A stretch of DNA of 64,000 bases, from contig JBHGNT010000017.1 in NCBI GenBank assembly GCA_043228905.1, positions 15,934,001 to 15,998,000 on the forward strand, in the 5' to 3' direction. Position 1 is the stretch's first letter, and each line of letters begins with the position of its first letter. Below, piece after piece: positions 45,826 through 57,506 of the stretch. Source of the stretch: Azolla caroliniana (Eukaryota; Polypodiophyta). A program made the translations under genes and the position numbers. Below the pieces are notes generated by a model. The model was given only the letters and a program-made list of their open reading frames with translations, was not told the origin of the DNA and did not search any database.

Positions 45826-46797
45826 TCATAGATATGCTTTCACTCCATGTCTACCATCTAATACAAAAGCGTTGCGCATGTTCCAATTATTACGCAATCC
45901 CCAATATCTCAGAAATAGGAAAACAATCTCTATCTCTGATTTTGGGTCAACTTGTGTAAATTGTGCAAACACCCATTGTCTAGGTGTCAAATAACTCCGT
46001 GATAAAACTTGCCAAATTTGAGAAATGTAACTCCAAATTTGACAAGCAATTGGACATTGTATAAATCGATGAGTACTATCTTCTATCTGAACTGTGCAAA
46101 AGAAGCAGGTACCCGTTGCTAGTCCACGACGCTTTAAAGCTAATCCCAAAGGCAATCCTCCGATCAAAACTCTCCAAATGAATACCTTTGCAACAAGTGG
46201 CAATTTAGAATGCCAACTACGTTGTAAGATCTGCCACCACCCATGATCAGATTTGTGTATTTTCTATTCTTCTTCAACCTTCGATGATAACCATCCAAGA
46301 GACTCAACGGAACAATGATACAAAAGATTAGTAATCACTTGTAACAATGGTGTTTGACCCCTTAAACTCCAATCAATCCACGGTTGTTCTCCTGTTTGTA
46401 GAGTTAAGGGACCTTGCATCAATGCAATATTCTGTAGTTGTTGCCAAATAAACCCATAATTAGGCGGGATGCGTAATAATAGTCGTGCTTCAGTAAACTC
46501 CAAAATTCTTTGAGATGGAACCTCAACTATATCTCCCACCTCTTTGACCCCCAAATGAAACAAACAATTAAATTGAGAACACAATCTCTCCTTTCCTAGC
46601 CAACATAATAACCGAGAAGACACAAGTAACTCTTTTTGCAAAGATTTACAATGCTCTCTACTAGATGATGGTTTCCATACACATAACAAGAGTGCTTCTT
46701 GCCATGAGGTAACTAAGTGTTGAACACATGAAGAATCCGGAATCCTAAGTGAAATACATCCATTGCCACCATGAAGCCTTAATCGTTGTCCTCCCAT
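45826..46797 (-). pseudogene. ORF2 3' part of LINE-2 (connection and zinc-binding domain)
   Basis: 46203-45826 reads PLVAKVFIWRVLIGGLPLGL and CFFCTVQIEDSTHRFIQCPI, the zf-RVT domain with CXXC and HXXXXC. Next follow RYWGLRNNWNMRNAF. 46797-46264 is the connection region in another frame. It is a normal LINE end apart from the breaks. Confidence 0.85.
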
Positions 46798-46911
46798 GTG
46801 TTAAACCCTTGTTCTCAATGAAATATCGAACAATAGATATCCATGGTTGTGAGTTTGAACACATGTCTTGTAATAATGAAAATCTACGAGCCATCATATG
46901 CATAGATAAGT

Positions 46912-48078
46912 TCAATATTCCAACCCCCCCCCCAATCGCTTAGGGGTTGCTAGATGATTCCAAGCAATCCATGTGATTCCCATCTTATCCCTCTTCTTCC
47001 ACAACAAATATCGAAGAGGTTGCAAAACAGAATTCAACGCCTTCTTTGTCCATGGCAATAATGGCAAGTAATATAATATCATGGGTTCCATAATACATTG
47101 TACAACCTTCAAGCGAACATGAAATGGCCAAGATTGTGACTTCCAATACATGAACTTATCCTTCAACTTACTAGACATCCATTCAATCAATTGACCATTT
47201 GTAACATTCATTCCTAATGGATAGCCCAAGTGTCAAAAAATAGAGTCTTTCTTCACCACGGATCCTTGCCATCCTAAACATTCCAAATCCCTTTCAGTGC
47301 ATGATATGAGACTAGACTTCCTCCAATTAATATGTAATCCAGAAGCCAATGCAAACTGATTCCATACAAGCATCCCCTTCTCAAGATTCTCCCGTGAGGC
47401 TTGTAAAAACATGAAAGAATCATCCGCCAAAGCTCGTGCTACTATTTGCCCTCCGGACGGAAGGTGTAAACCCACAATGTCACCATTTATTGCAAGTCTT
47501 GATAACATCACTAACAAAGGATGAGTAACAATAGCAAACAACAATGGGCTAAGAGGGCATCCTTGACGAACGGATCTTGTGAGGGCAATATCTGATGTAA
47601 CTCCCCCATTAAGCATTACTCGAGACACTGCATCTTGTCCTAATAAAAATATGAGGCGAGACATACGAGGTCCAAAGCCCATTGTATGCATTAACCCATA
47701 AACAAAAGACCAATTAACATGATCATAAGCTTTCTCCAAATCTAATTGCACCATAATCAATTCTTGATGAGCATTCAACACATTATGCAATATATTTCTA
47801 CCTACAATAAAAACATATTGGGCGGGGTGTATCAACTTTGGCAAATACTTTTGTAATCTATTTGCCAAGACCTTCGTAAATATCTTGTACAACCCCCCCA
47901 TCAAAGAAATAGGTCTCCATTGATGAAATGACTCAGGAGATGCCACCTTTGGAACTAGTTTAATTAGACCAAGTTTCCAAGCTTGAGGCATACAACCAGA
48001 ATCCCAAGACTGTTGAAACATCAAAGTCAAGGGCCCCTTTAAAATGTTGGAATATCTCTTAAAAACTTCATTTGTCAA
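46912..48078 (-). pseudogene. ORF2 reverse transcriptase of LINE-2
   Basis: WRPISLMGGLYKIFTKVLAN, VQLDLEKAYDHVNWSFV and VRQGCPLSPLLFAIVTHPL are the core motifs. ALADDSFMFLQ carries the catalytic Asp-Asp. The frame is open for 281 residues (48078-47233), stops at 47232, and continues at 47229-46912 (LIEWMSSKLKDKFMYWKSQS). The stop at 48117 separates it from the endonuclease. Confidence 0.93.
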
Positions 48079-48117
48079 GCCATCCCCACCAGGGCTCTTA
48101 CGACTAGGAAGATGCCT

Positions 48118-49506
48118 TTAAACTACATCCACCTCATCCTCAGTGAAATCCGCATCCAATTCATGACTAATGAGATCATGCACAATACATCCAACCACAT
48201 CATAAAACTCATGACGTGCTCTACTCACCTCATTTGTCATTAACAATTGTGGACCAATCAACTCCTTAAAGTAATGAAGACATATGTCAATTATTGTTGT
48301 AGGATCCACTATCAATTCATCCCCTTGCTTCACATGTACCACATTAGATCGAGCATAAGTAGGATGTAATGCTTGGAAAAACAAATGAGATTGACATTGA
48401 TTATCAATGAGTCCTTCCCTGAGTTGTCGCATCTTAGCATAACGATAACTTTGGCATTGCAAATGAGAAATAATAACATGCAATTGACTCTGAATATCCA
48501 AAAGCTCCTCATCTAATGGTGTATGTATCAATAATGCATTACACCTAGAGAGAACTTGTGAGAATTGTCGAATAAGACCTCTTCTTCGTTGAGCATTGGT
48601 TACTCCATACATATAATGAATGATGTTAATGTTTCGTAATGTGATATCCCATGCTTTAACTCCTTTAAGATTCACTTGTTGAGAAAAATTTACCAAATTT
48701 TGCTTCATGAGAGAATCAAAGTGAGGTTGAAGCAAAAGAGAAGAGTTAAAGCGTAGTGGAGGATTTCCAAGTAAAGATTTATACATGTCAATTGCATGAT
48801 TACACACCTCCAAGTAAATAGGAAAGTGATCTGAAGTTCCAACATCTTGTAGAACGTTCATACGAAGTGATGTCGGTAAAAAAGAATCATCATGCATCAC
48901 ATACATTCTATCTAACTGACTCCATGTTTGTCTATGTTGAGCAAATTGGAAGGTAAAACCTGGATCATTCCCTTGCAACCATGTCCAAACATCCAACTTC
49001 AGAACCTCCATAGCCAATGAGTCCCAAGCAAGTTGCTCAGGATCATCCATGATTGAATGTTCAGACGTGGATTGAAATGCATCAACACACATGTTAAAAT
49101 CGCCCATAAGTAATCTTGGACGTCCAATAGATAGGGTTTGAAGAAGTGAAGCCCATAATGCAATACGTTGAGTGGCTTGGTTAGGGTCATAAATCCCAAC
49201 CACCCACACAACCTTGCCAAAAAAAGTGATTTCTAGAACCAAAAACCGACCATAAGGATCATTATGCACCATTTGAGGATAATACTTGTCCCTCACAATT
49301 AATACCACACCTGAATAATGATTATTAAGATGTCCTGCATAAAATGATGAATATCCACACAAATGCATTGTGGATCCTGCTAACTCATGACACTTATGCT
49401 CAACTACACATACTACATCCCATTCTCTACTTAACAAAGTTTCCCATAGTATATACTTCTTATGAGGAGAACATGCCCCTCTCACATTCCATGTTACCAC
49501 TTTCAT
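48118..49506 (-). CDS. ORF2 endonuclease of LINE-2 (open 462-residue frame)
   Basis: MKVVTWNVRGACSPHKKYIL is the AP-endonuclease start. VCVVEHKC, VGIYDPN and MGDFNMCVDAFQST (catalytic Asp and Asn) follow. QLDRMYV precedes TSDHFPIYLEVC (the SDH motif). The frame stays open through the linker to EDEVDVV. The stop at 48115-48117 separates it from the reverse transcriptase frame, so the full ORF2 is split at least once. The starting Met is the family's usual one. Confidence 0.9.
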   Translation of the reverse strand: MKVVTWNVRGACSPHKKYILWETLLSREWDVVCVVEHKCHELAGSTMHLCGYSSFYAGHLNNHYSGVVLIVRDKYYPQMVHNDPYGRFLVLEITFFGKVVWVVGIYDPNQATQRIALWASLLQTLSIGRPRLLMGDFNMCVDAFQSTSEHSIMDDPEQLAWDSLAMEVLKLDVWTWLQGNDPGFTFQFAQHRQTWSQLDRMYVMHDDSFLPTSLRMNVLQDVGTSDHFPIYLEVCNHAIDMYKSLLGNPPLRFNSSLLLQPHFDSLMKQNLVNFSQQVNLKGVKAWDITLRNINIIHYMYGVTNAQRRRGLIRQFSQVLSRCNALLIHTPLDEELLDIQSQLHVIISHLQCQSYRYAKMRQLREGLIDNQCQSHLFFQALHPTYARSNVVHVKQGDELIVDPTTIIDICLHYFKELIGPQLLMTNEVSRARHEFYDVVGCIVHDLISHELDADFTEDEVDVV

Positions 49507-49741
49507 TCGATAAACAATGTTATGGGAGCACTTGCTCCTTTAGAGCAACCGATGTCATGAAACTAGTCAAAGCATGCTCCAATGCTACATATGGATTTTC
49601 ATGCACATCCTTAGGGTTGTCTATCAAAATCTTTTTTTTAGGTCCTCCCGCTTGACGAAAACCTCGAGAATTCGATGAATTTACAACTCGTCCCAATGAA
49701 TCAAATTGAAGGTGAAAGGGTAATCCCTTATCCCTAGATTG

Positions 49742-51070
49742 TCATTGCCAAAGAACTTTTCGAGGGCCCTCCCTAGTTCCCGAATTACCTTGCCAAGTAG
49801 TCACATGTGTAGTGGGCAAGCTACTACGCTGCATATTCATTGATTTCCCTTTCGACTTGCCCTTAACCTCATGCCAATCTTTGTCAACAACATCACTACT
49901 AGCTCTATCCAACGGTTTTTTCCCCTTATCTTTAACCATTAAACTTTGTTTTTCCATATCCATAGATTCAATTCCCTTATTCTTAGGGCCCAAACCTTGA
50001 AGTGAGACCTCTTTATAACCTGCTCTAGGTGATGTTCCTTCATCCACAAAATCTGACACACCAACATCTCTCCCAACTCCTTCCTTATCGTTCCCTTCAA
50101 TATGAACCTTTATAGTTGAAGGACAATGACCGTGGCATTCCGCCATAAAGTGACCCCATTCACCACATCCAAAACAATGACCTGCAAATGTCTCCCACTT
50201 CAGTTTAAAACAAAGACTTCTCATACCATGAGCATTCATACGCACCCATCTTGGCCTCTTCTTACTTGTATCCAATAACACACAAAATATGCACTTATTT
50301 GTAGCATTTGCATGTGGAGATATCAACACTTTACCCATTTGACTCATCAACTCTGGTAAAAGTGGCCATAAAAAAGCATGCTTACAATCCACTGTAACCC
50401 AAACAGGACATTCTTGTTTTAACAAAGCGTGATAGTCCACTACGGGGGACCATTGCATAACGTGCACAAATCGTTTATCAAAAAACACAAGAACTTTACC
50501 CAACAATGCACTTCGATGCTCCGATGAACGAAATACTACATCATAAAACCCTCGTGGTTCCGCATATATATTTTCAACACAATTTGGTGACACGATTGTG
50601 TTCAACCATTGTTTAATCCAATTAACATATGGGAGCTTGCCGATAAAAAATAATATAACAGCACGATCATAGAATACATCAAATGATTGCAAAACTGCCT
50701 TAGCATCAACTTCCACATCATGCACATCCTCTTCAATGCATTCTTTCGTTGCATTTTCATTTTCTTCCACAATATCCGACAATAAGGTATTGGCAATTCC
50801 CCATAAATTATCCCAATTACAGTGATCCTTGTCAACTTCATCTACATGTATTATTTCGGAATATGTTAATTTTTTCTCATTAATTTCTTCAATTCCCATA
50901 AACCTCTTAAAGCTTCCAATGTCTTCCCTTTCACGATTACATTCAACCATCACATTACTCTTTTTTGGATCGATTGTTTCCATATCAATATCCCCCACAA
51001 TTTGTGAGGAATTCATGTTTATGTCCATCATTATATCGATCCGAGATAAAAAACAATTTTCCATGAACAA
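49742..51070 (-). CDS. ORF1 of LINE-2, gag-like protein with zinc knuckle
   Basis: 442 residues open. The middle carries the DUF4283-like domain: VLQSFDVFYDRAVILFFIGK and HVMQWSPVVDYHALLKQECP. The CCHC knuckle CFGCGEWGHFMAEC follows at about residues 303-316. The C-terminal tail is charged (KGKKPLDRASS). It binds the LINE RNA. The start is an early ATG, and a shorter start inside is possible. Confidence 0.85.
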   Translation of the reverse strand: MFMENCFLSRIDIMMDINMNSSQIVGDIDMETIDPKKSNVMVECNREREDIGSFKRFMGIEEINEKKLTYSEIIHVDEVDKDHCNWDNLWGIANTLLSDIVEENENATKECIEEDVHDVEVDAKAVLQSFDVFYDRAVILFFIGKLPYVNWIKQWLNTIVSPNCVENIYAEPRGFYDVVFRSSEHRSALLGKVLVFFDKRFVHVMQWSPVVDYHALLKQECPVWVTVDCKHAFLWPLLPELMSQMGKVLISPHANATNKCIFCVLLDTSKKRPRWVRMNAHGMRSLCFKLKWETFAGHCFGCGEWGHFMAECHGHCPSTIKVHIEGNDKEGVGRDVGVSDFVDEGTSPRAGYKEVSLQGLGPKNKGIESMDMEKQSLMVKDKGKKPLDRASSDVVDKDWHEVKGKSKGKSMNMQRSSLPTTHVTTWQGNSGTREGPRKVLWQ

Positions 51071-51110
51071 GAGAGAAAATTAGAACTCACCCGGTTGAAG
51101 AGGTTGAAGA

Positions 51111-51380
51111 TTTTGAAAGCAATCGAAGACCCACAATGAGTTTTGAGTATGTGGATGTCGACAACACAAGATTCCTTATTGTGGTCGCTACTTCTCGTAC
51201 AAACCGCCAAATTCAACTTACTATATCTCGTTGTGAAGATCTACACTCTTGCGTTTTTTCCTCCCTCTCTCTCTCTCTCTCATCGCGGAACGGGGAAACC
51301 GTACACATCGATGCATGTTAGAGCCCATCCTGTTATCTGTCATTCAAACCATTGCTTCAATGTGACTTAGTTCACATGCA
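51111..51380. other. 5' region of LINE-2 and short spacer
   Basis: AT-rich with a CT stretch (51264-51286) on the plus strand. It contains the likely 5' untranslated region of LINE-2. No gene is seen. Confidence 0.4.
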
Positions 51381-51653
51381 TTGCGATGTGAGACGGGGCA
51401 TTGGGGCACAAGTGATGAGAGGGGCCAGCTATGCACCCTTTGCCCTAAACAAGTTCAAGAATCTGAGTATCACACTTTGATACAATGCTCTACTTTTGAT
51501 CATATTCAACCATGCTTTCGACATCTATTCGACCAAGCCCAATCCTTGCACGAATTTCTCTCACAACCACAATGTGCACTCTCGATTGCAACATTCATTG
51601 GTAAAGTTCTTCAACATCGAGAATCATCACTCACTTTCACGCGTATCACGTGA
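51381..51653 (+). pseudogene. fragment of a further LINE-like ORF2 zinc-binding C terminus
   Basis: CTLCPKQVQESEYHTLIQC gives CXXC followed by HXXXXC, as in the zf-RVT domain. Next follow FLSQPQCALSIATFIGKVLQ and HRESSL. It is on the plus strand and not colinear with LINE-2, so it is a separate remnant. Confidence 0.6.
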
Positions 51654-51705
51654 AATGTAATATTTTTTGTCTCATAGGTCATATTTGACCTCCGAAGACG
51701 ATAAT

Positions 51706-51708
<3 letters not shown>

Positions 51709-51762
<54 letters not shown>

Positions 51763-51764
51763 AA
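51709..51764. repeat. (CT)n(CA)n compound microsatellite
   Basis: CT units run directly into CA units, then an ACAAACACA break. Low complexity, no function evident. Confidence 0.9.
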
Positions 51765-54700
51765 CACATATTGCTTCTTCTTGTTTGCAAAAAAATGTAT
51801 ATTTTGTAGGTCATTAGTAATTACACAGTATATATCCCCAAAAGGTCCCTCAAAACATTTTATATGATCAAGTTACAACCATCAATTAATCCTTGATGCC
51901 TAGAAGCTCGAGGATCACTTAGTTTCCTCTTTTTTTGTTCCACCATACATCCTAATTTTCAGATCCTTTTTAATCATCATACATTTCTTTTTGTTCCAAA
52001 ACTTCTACATCCTAATTTTCAACTACATTCCCTTTATTTACAACATTCTTCGAAAAGGGCACAAACATTTGGAGTACTAGGCATTTCCACTAACATGGTT
52101 ATGTTTGGAAACATAACCAATTATCTCCGTTGGATAATATAAACCTATAGAAACCATAAAGGCAAGACAAATGTCTACCCCGATGTTCTATTCTAAAAAT
52201 AACTTCAAAAGTCCCCACCGTAGCATTAATCAAATGTTGAACCCAATCAACCCTTTGGTATTTTTTCGGTACAAAAAAAGAAAAAGAAATAATATCTTTG
52301 TCATAAGTCATTGAGAAGGCTTTCGGAATATCCTCATTCTTTCCACGACATCTCCATCTCAAATCCCCACCAAGAAGGGTGAGTTCATATGTGCTTACAT
52401 TATTTCATCTAAAGATTTTTTTATTACAAAATATTACTAGGAACCCCTATTCTTAGGGAAACGTCACATGCAAGATAGTATTTTTATTTGGTGTCATGAT
52501 TAATAGGACACATTGAAGCACCATAATAGGACCATAAATTATCTCATGGTAAGTTGCACCGTAATATTCTACACACAAGGATAAAGTGTAAGGGTTAATC
52601 GAGAATGTAAAGAAAGGATGATTACTTTTAATCCTAGGAATTAAGACAACCCATAAGGGCCAAGTGTGAACTTGACAAGGGGCCTTAGGTCTAGCAATAA
52701 GCATGAGGCCTAACTACCCTCATTAGTCGCATCATTTTGACTAATCAAGACTCGAGTCCTACTTAATCCCTACGCTCGAGGGAGGTCGGCACCCTTCTTT
52801 CTCTCTCTTTCTCTATCTATTTATCTTATATTTGCTTATTTCATGCTTACATTAAGATTAAGCTCTAAAAATAGAACACCTTCCATCTTCCTTAGATATT
52901 ACTTTCTTTCAATCTACCATCAAACATTGAGCACATCTTCCTTACATGGAGCATATGAATGCTTATGACAATCCCCCACTACACCTTTGAAAGAGAAGAG
53001 TAACCTCGATAGCCGATTAACGTCGAACATTGCCCTATTTCTAGTCTACACTGTAGCACCAAGGCCATAAAATTAAGAGAAACCAAGTTTGACCCTCACC
53101 ATCTCATAGATCGCAATCAGTTCCCCAAGGACGTTGAAAGTATATCTTTCTCCCACTCTCTATATAACAAGAACAAACTTGACCGAGTCTATACCATAGC
53201 AACAAAACCACAAAATTGAGAGAAACTTCATCTCATTGATCACAATGGATTTCCAAAGAGTACTAAAAAGATATATACATTTCCCCCACGTTGTTGCTGG
53301 TAGTAACAAACTTGACCAAGGAAAAATGGGACCAATTGAATTGGGACGAGTTGCAAGACAATTTTACTCTTCTAAGCTATAAACAATATAGTGTGCACTT
53401 CCTCAAAAAATGTTATTCGAAGCAGGCACACGACATATCCTTCGGTTACTTAGCGATGTTACTCTTTTAAGGTAACAGAAAGATGAATAGACCTACACCA
53501 ACCTTTTCATACATACACACACAAACCAAAAATTGTTATTCGAAGAAGCTACACAACATATCCTTCAGTTACATAGCGATGTTACTCTTTTAAGGTGACA
53601 AAGAGATGAAGAGGCCTACAACAACCTTTTCATACAAACATACACAAAGCATTGGTGACAAATCTAGCCTATGTATGCATGTGTCTGATGAATGTCAGAT
53701 GGAAAAAACTTTGCATATATGTAAGAATGAATGAATTTATATATGTATGAATGAATGAATGTATGTATTATTTACACACTATTGTAGACCTCAAAAGAAT
53801 TTTAATATTTATGAGAGGGCCAAATAACTCAACACATACACAAACAAACAAACAAATTAATGAAGCAAACAGTCTTATGCAAGCAATTCAATGGCCTTTG
53901 TTAATGTGTAGACCACACTGTGCAATAAATTGAATGGCATGTGAAGAGGAAGGAAGCACTTATTCAATTGAATGGGGGGGTACATGTGAAGAAGAGAGAA
54001 GGAAGCCTTTTAGCAATTTAAGACCACCACAAAGTACAAAAGAGAGAAAAAAAAAAGATATAAAAACCCATTGAATGATTGATTGCCCCATATCATTAAA
54101 GGCATATGTGCCCAAAAACAAATTAATACTGAGAGACACAGAGAGAGAGAGAGGAACAGAGCATGTGACCTGTTTCTTGCAAGCTGCTTCACATTAGAAA
54201 TTAATGCATCTGCATCAATTGGGAGGGGAAGAGAGGGAGCAGAGATTCATATAATTAATTATGTTTCATATTATTTTGGCTTTCAAATCAAATCCAGGCC
54301 TATCAAATTGCATAGATTGGTGGCCTATACATGATCATGATCATGGGGATGAAGATGAAGAAGATGGAAGGAACTCCATGTCTCTCTCATTACATGCAGA
54401 GTGGATTTTAGGTTAAGACAATCCTGTTTTTGCTTTTGGGCAAACATTTTAAAAAAAAACAATAATAACAAGGAACGTATAGTATGTAAGTAAAAAAACA
54501 TTTAATAGGAAAGCAGCTAAGAAGGTATGGCTATGGAGATTAGAGAAAACCAGACTTTTAAAAACAAGAAACCTGCTGGGAAGAAGAAGCTGAAGAAACT
54601 CACAGAACCTACTTACTACATTGATTGATTAAGTAAAGCATAGTGTATTTCAGTAAAAATTTGATGAGAACTATGAACGAAATAGATATGGAAAGCTTGA

Positions 54701-54862
54701 CAATTGGAGACATAGTAGTGTCCCCCATATCCATATCCATATCCATCACCATCACCATAGCTTTGGACTTAAATAAGCATAACCCTGTTTATGCTTGATC
54801 CGATCCGACATAAACAAATCACAAGCAGAGATGGATGAGCTACACTACAGCTGAAAATCCTT
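51765..54862. other. intergenic DNA with two degenerate local duplications
   Basis: No gene is supported. The block TGTTATTCGAAG...CCTTTTCATACA at about 53409-53518 recurs at about 53535-53636 with several changes. CACAAAATTGAGAGAAAC near 53210 matches ATAAAATTAAGAGAAAC near 53068, with flanking words. The minus-strand frame 52362-52099 (87 residues, with DIISFSFFVPKKYQRVDWVQ) is unknown and is left out as a gene. Confidence 0.5.
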
Positions 54863-56437
54863 CTAATCTGATCCAATTCTTTGATAATCCGGAACCTCAA
54901 CAGGATAATTGTCGATGCAGTCGAGCCATGGATTCTTCGCCTTCGGCTTCTTCACTGTCCTGACAGCTTTCCATACGGCACTGTTACACTTGAATCCTGA
55001 ACCGAACGCGATCTGCCATATCCGATCGCCTCTCTTCACCTTGCCTTTGGCTTCGAGGTACGCGAGCTCATACCAGATGGAGCTACTGGAAGTGTTCCCG
55101 AACCGGTGCAGTGTCATCTTGGAGGCCTCGAGGTGCTTGTCACTCAGGTCCAGATTCTTCTGCATCTCCTCCAGGACCCAGCGGCCGCCTGTGTGTATGC
55201 AGAAATGCTCGAATGCGAGCTTGAAATCGGGGATGTAAGGCTTCATGTCTTTCTTCAGGACCTTCTTGCAGAAGAGAGTGGCCAGGAAGAGGAGGTGCTC
55301 AGACAGAGGCAAGACCAGGGGCCCGAGAGTGGTGATGTTAGTTTTAATGGCGTCTCCTGCTACTTCAACAAGATCGGTGGAGAGAGACAGGCCTTTCTTC
55401 ATGTTCTCGTCTTCTTCTTGGTAGATGGACCTGAAGCTTCTGTCGTCTGCGCCTTTGTGAGTTCTGACGATATGGCTTAACTGATACTTAGCGCGGCGCC
55501 TGTCTTTGGATCTGTTGGACAGAAGGATCGCAGCTCCGCCGAGCCTGAAGAAGCAGTTGGGGAGGAGCATGGATTTCTTGTTGCCTGTGTAGAAGGAGGA
55601 GGTTATGTTCTCTGTGCTCACCACCACTGCGTAGGTGCTCCCTGAAGCTTGGAGCATGTCGTTGGCCAGATCTAAGGCGATCACGCCTGCACTGCACCCC
55701 ATCCCCCCTATGTTGAAGCTCAGAATGTTCCCCCTCATCTTGTAGTGATTGATCACCATCGCCGACAGCGATGGCGTCGGATTGAACAGTCCACAGTTCA
55801 CCACCAGTACCCCTACATCCTTCGGCCTCACCTTCGTCTTCTCCAACAGCTCGTCTATGGCCGCGAACATCACCATCTCTGCTTCCCCTCGAGCTTCCTT
55901 CATCGTGGCTATGGGAGGATTCGCCAAGACCGCAGGCGGTAGGTACGTCTCCTCCCCCATCCCGGACCTCTCCATCGCCTTCCCTTGAAACTCCAGGCTC
56001 GCCTCGCTGAACTTTCCTGTGCTCCTGATATGCTCCATGAAAGCTTGGCGGGAGAGCTTCAGATTCTCGGGCGGCTTGTAGCAGGCGAAGTCGATGAGGT
56101 ACACGGCCCTCGGCCGAGACATGAAGTGCAGGGTTGCGATGAAGACGATGGCCCCAGAGCACGCCAATATGCTGAACAGATCGAACTCGAAGTCCCGCCA
56201 TAGCTGCCAGAAGTCTTGCTTGGAGAGAGCGCCGAGCTCGGCACTGAAGGCTACCAGGAGAGCAGGAATGGTGAAGAGGTAGAAGCCATGGCTGATGAGG
56301 TAATGGTAGCCGAGCTTCACGTATTTTAGGTTAACGGACTGCAGGAAGTCCGGCAGGCGGCGGCGAACCCTAACGGAGAAGCTCATGGAGCCGTTGGGGA
56401 CGATCTCCGTGGAGAGAAGGGATTGCTCCTTCACCAT
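54863..56437 (-). CDS. 3-ketoacyl-CoA synthase (KCS, FAE1/CUT1-type), intact
   Basis: 524 residues in one exon, the usual size. It condenses malonyl-CoA with long-chain acyl-CoA, the first and rate-limiting step of very-long-chain fatty acid elongation for waxes, suberin and sphingolipids, in the ER membrane. Two membrane segments lie near residues 48-68 and 86-106, then the FAE1-type domain. Catalytic Cys248 is in GGMGCSAG. Two histidines (His415 in CIHTGGR and His444 in LHRFGN) and Asn448 complete the site. HTGGR replaces the more common [25 protein letters not shown] and the C-terminal [15 protein letters not shown] resemble KCS4/KCS11-group proteins, but I do not name a member. The start MVKEQ is the first ATG of the frame, and the absence of introns fits this group. 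It is the only clearly intact host gene here. Confidence 0.97.
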   Translation of the reverse strand: MVKEQSLLSTEIVPNGSMSFSVRVRRRLPDFLQSVNLKYVKLGYHYLISHGFYLFTIPALLVAFSAELGALSKQDFWQLWRDFEFDLFSILACSGAIVFIATLHFMSRPRAVYLIDFACYKPPENLKLSRQAFMEHIRSTGKFSEASLEFQGKAMERSGMGEETYLPPAVLANPPIATMKEARGEAEMVMFAAIDELLEKTKVRPKDVGVLVVNCGLFNPTPSLSAMVINHYKMRGNILSFNIGGMGCSAGVIALDLANDMLQASGSTYAVVVSTENITSSFYTGNKKSMLLPNCFFRLGGAAILLSNRSKDRRRAKYQLSHIVRTHKGADDRSFRSIYQEEDENMKKGLSLSTDLVEVAGDAIKTNITTLGPLVLPLSEHLLFLATLFCKKVLKKDMKPYIPDFKLAFEHFCIHTGGRWVLEEMQKNLDLSDKHLEASKMTLHRFGNTSSSSIWYELAYLEAKGKVKRGDRIWQIAFGSGFKCNSAVWKAVRTVKKPKAKNPWLDCIDNYPVEVPDYQRIGSD

Positions 56438-56596
56438 GGCTAGGAAAGCTTGAAGAACAGACGCAGAAGGAAGAACGAATCAAAACAAACAAACAAAAAA
56501 ACCCGGAAGCAGAAGAAAAAACGAACGAACGAGCGATCCAGCGATCGATCGATCGATCGATGGAAACAGAACGAAACGAAAAGCTTGGGAGCAGGA

Positions 56597-56599
<3 letters not shown>

Positions 56600-56634
<35 letters not shown>
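56600..56634. repeat. (GA)n tract in the KCS leader
   Basis: About 17 GA units on the plus strand (CT on the coding strand). Confidence 0.95.
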
Positions 56635-56639
<5 letters not shown>

Positions 56640-56799
56640 ACCTGCAGAAGAAGGGATGCTATGGTCTGAGAAGGGATGTTACAGAGAGAAGAGATCTGCG
56701 GGGAAGGAGAAACTAGGCGAGAGAATAATTTTGGCGCCGAGTGAGCAGGGTCTGGCGATGGCGGTGTTTCCTGTTCCGTTTGTGAGCTCAGAGCGCGCG

Positions 56800-56855
56800 C
56801 TAGGGTTAGGGTTAGGGTTAGGGTTTGGATTAGGGTTAGGGTTAGGGTTAGGGTT
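56800..56855. repeat. short telomere-like repeat run
   Basis: About eight TTAGGG/TTTGGATTAGGG-type units on the plus strand. The word is TTAGGG rather than the usual plant TTTAGGG. It is too short to be a telomere. Confidence 0.85.
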
Positions 56856-56920
56856 GGTGGCGGAGTGGCGGAGGCGATGTGACATATATAGTAGGCGAGA
56901 GGGGGGGAGCATTAAATGAG

Positions 56921-57120
56921 GATCGCTGGAATGGTAGAGAGAGGAGAGAGAAAATAGAGTGAGAGGAGAGAGAAACTGGAGAGTGAGAGAGAGAGAAACT
57001 GGAGAGTGAGAGGAGAGAGAAACTAGAGAGTGAGAGGAGAGAGAAACTAGAGAGAGGAGAGGAGAGGAGAGAGAAACTAGAGAGGTGCTTCTTTCTTCTT
57101 TCTTCTTCTTTTAGTTAAAG
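56921..57120. repeat. GAGA-rich stretch with the AGAGAGAAACT unit repeated
   Basis: Units of GAGAGAGAAACTGGAGAGTG recur about five times from 56950 to 57090. It is purine-rich, upstream of the KCS gene. Confidence 0.8.
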
Positions 57121-57397
57121 CTTCACCTAACTCTGGTTAGTGTCTTGGTATATATGTATGTATATTTTTTTTCTCCATATACGTATGCGTATGTATGTAT
57201 GTATTATGTAGGACCCGTAGACCGTATGCCAACCGTATACATACATACCCACCAACGTATGTCTCCTGTAATTCGCGCCATAAATGCGGCGTCAGCAGGT
57301 TTTTTTTTGGGGGCCTCACCTACCCACCTCCCCCCCCCCCCCCATTCACATGCCTTTTTCCTTCTTCTTTCTTTCTTCTTCTCTTTTTCTTAATGCC

Positions 57398-57506
57398 ACC
57401 TTAACCCTAACCCTAAACCCTAGCCCTAACTCTAGTCCTAACCCTAACCCTACTCCTAACTCTAACTATAAGTTCTAACTCTAACCTTGCCCTAACCCTA
57501 ACCCAA
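57398..57506. repeat. degenerate telomere-like repeats (CCCTAA/CCCTAAA)
   Basis: CCTTAACCCTAACCCTAAACCC and variants to CTAACCCTAACCCAAG. These are imperfect units on the minus-strand telomere sense, upstream of the KCS gene. They may be an interstitial remnant or promoter teloboxes. Confidence 0.7.

Larger units (their letters stand above)
45800..51110 (-). mobile_element. LINE-2, L1-type, nearly complete
   Basis: The minus strand holds ORF1 (51070-49742) and ORF2 in order: endonuclease (49506-48118), reverse transcriptase (48078-47233), thumb and connection (47229-46912, 46797-46264) and C-terminal zinc-binding part (46203-45826). It is broken in ORF2 by a few stops and shifts only, so it is much younger than LINE-1. 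The 3' end and target duplications could not be fixed. The 5' end is near 51110. Confidence 0.88.
56438..56920 (-). promoter_or_regulatory. 5' leader and promoter of the KCS gene
   Basis: Reading the minus strand towards the ATG: TATATA (56884-56890), then runs of AAACCCTAA/AACCCTAACC units (56800-56855, telobox-like), then a CT tract of about 17 units (56600-56634), then the start. The TATA box is about 450 bp from ATG, so a leader of roughly 400 bp is likely. Teloboxes and CT-rich leaders are common in active plant genes. Confidence 0.65.

Noticed and set aside
52099-52362. Small gene on the minus strand (87 residues)
   Set aside because: The text looks protein-like but is short, isolated and without a recognised domain.
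54909-56282. Open frames overlapping the KCS gene on both strands
   Set aside because: They are frame shadows of the GC-rich KCS coding sequence; the KCS frame alone shows domains and catalytic residues.
56800-56855. Chromosome end or large interstitial telomere
   Set aside because: Only about eight units, inside the promoter of an intact gene; telobox-like use is simpler.
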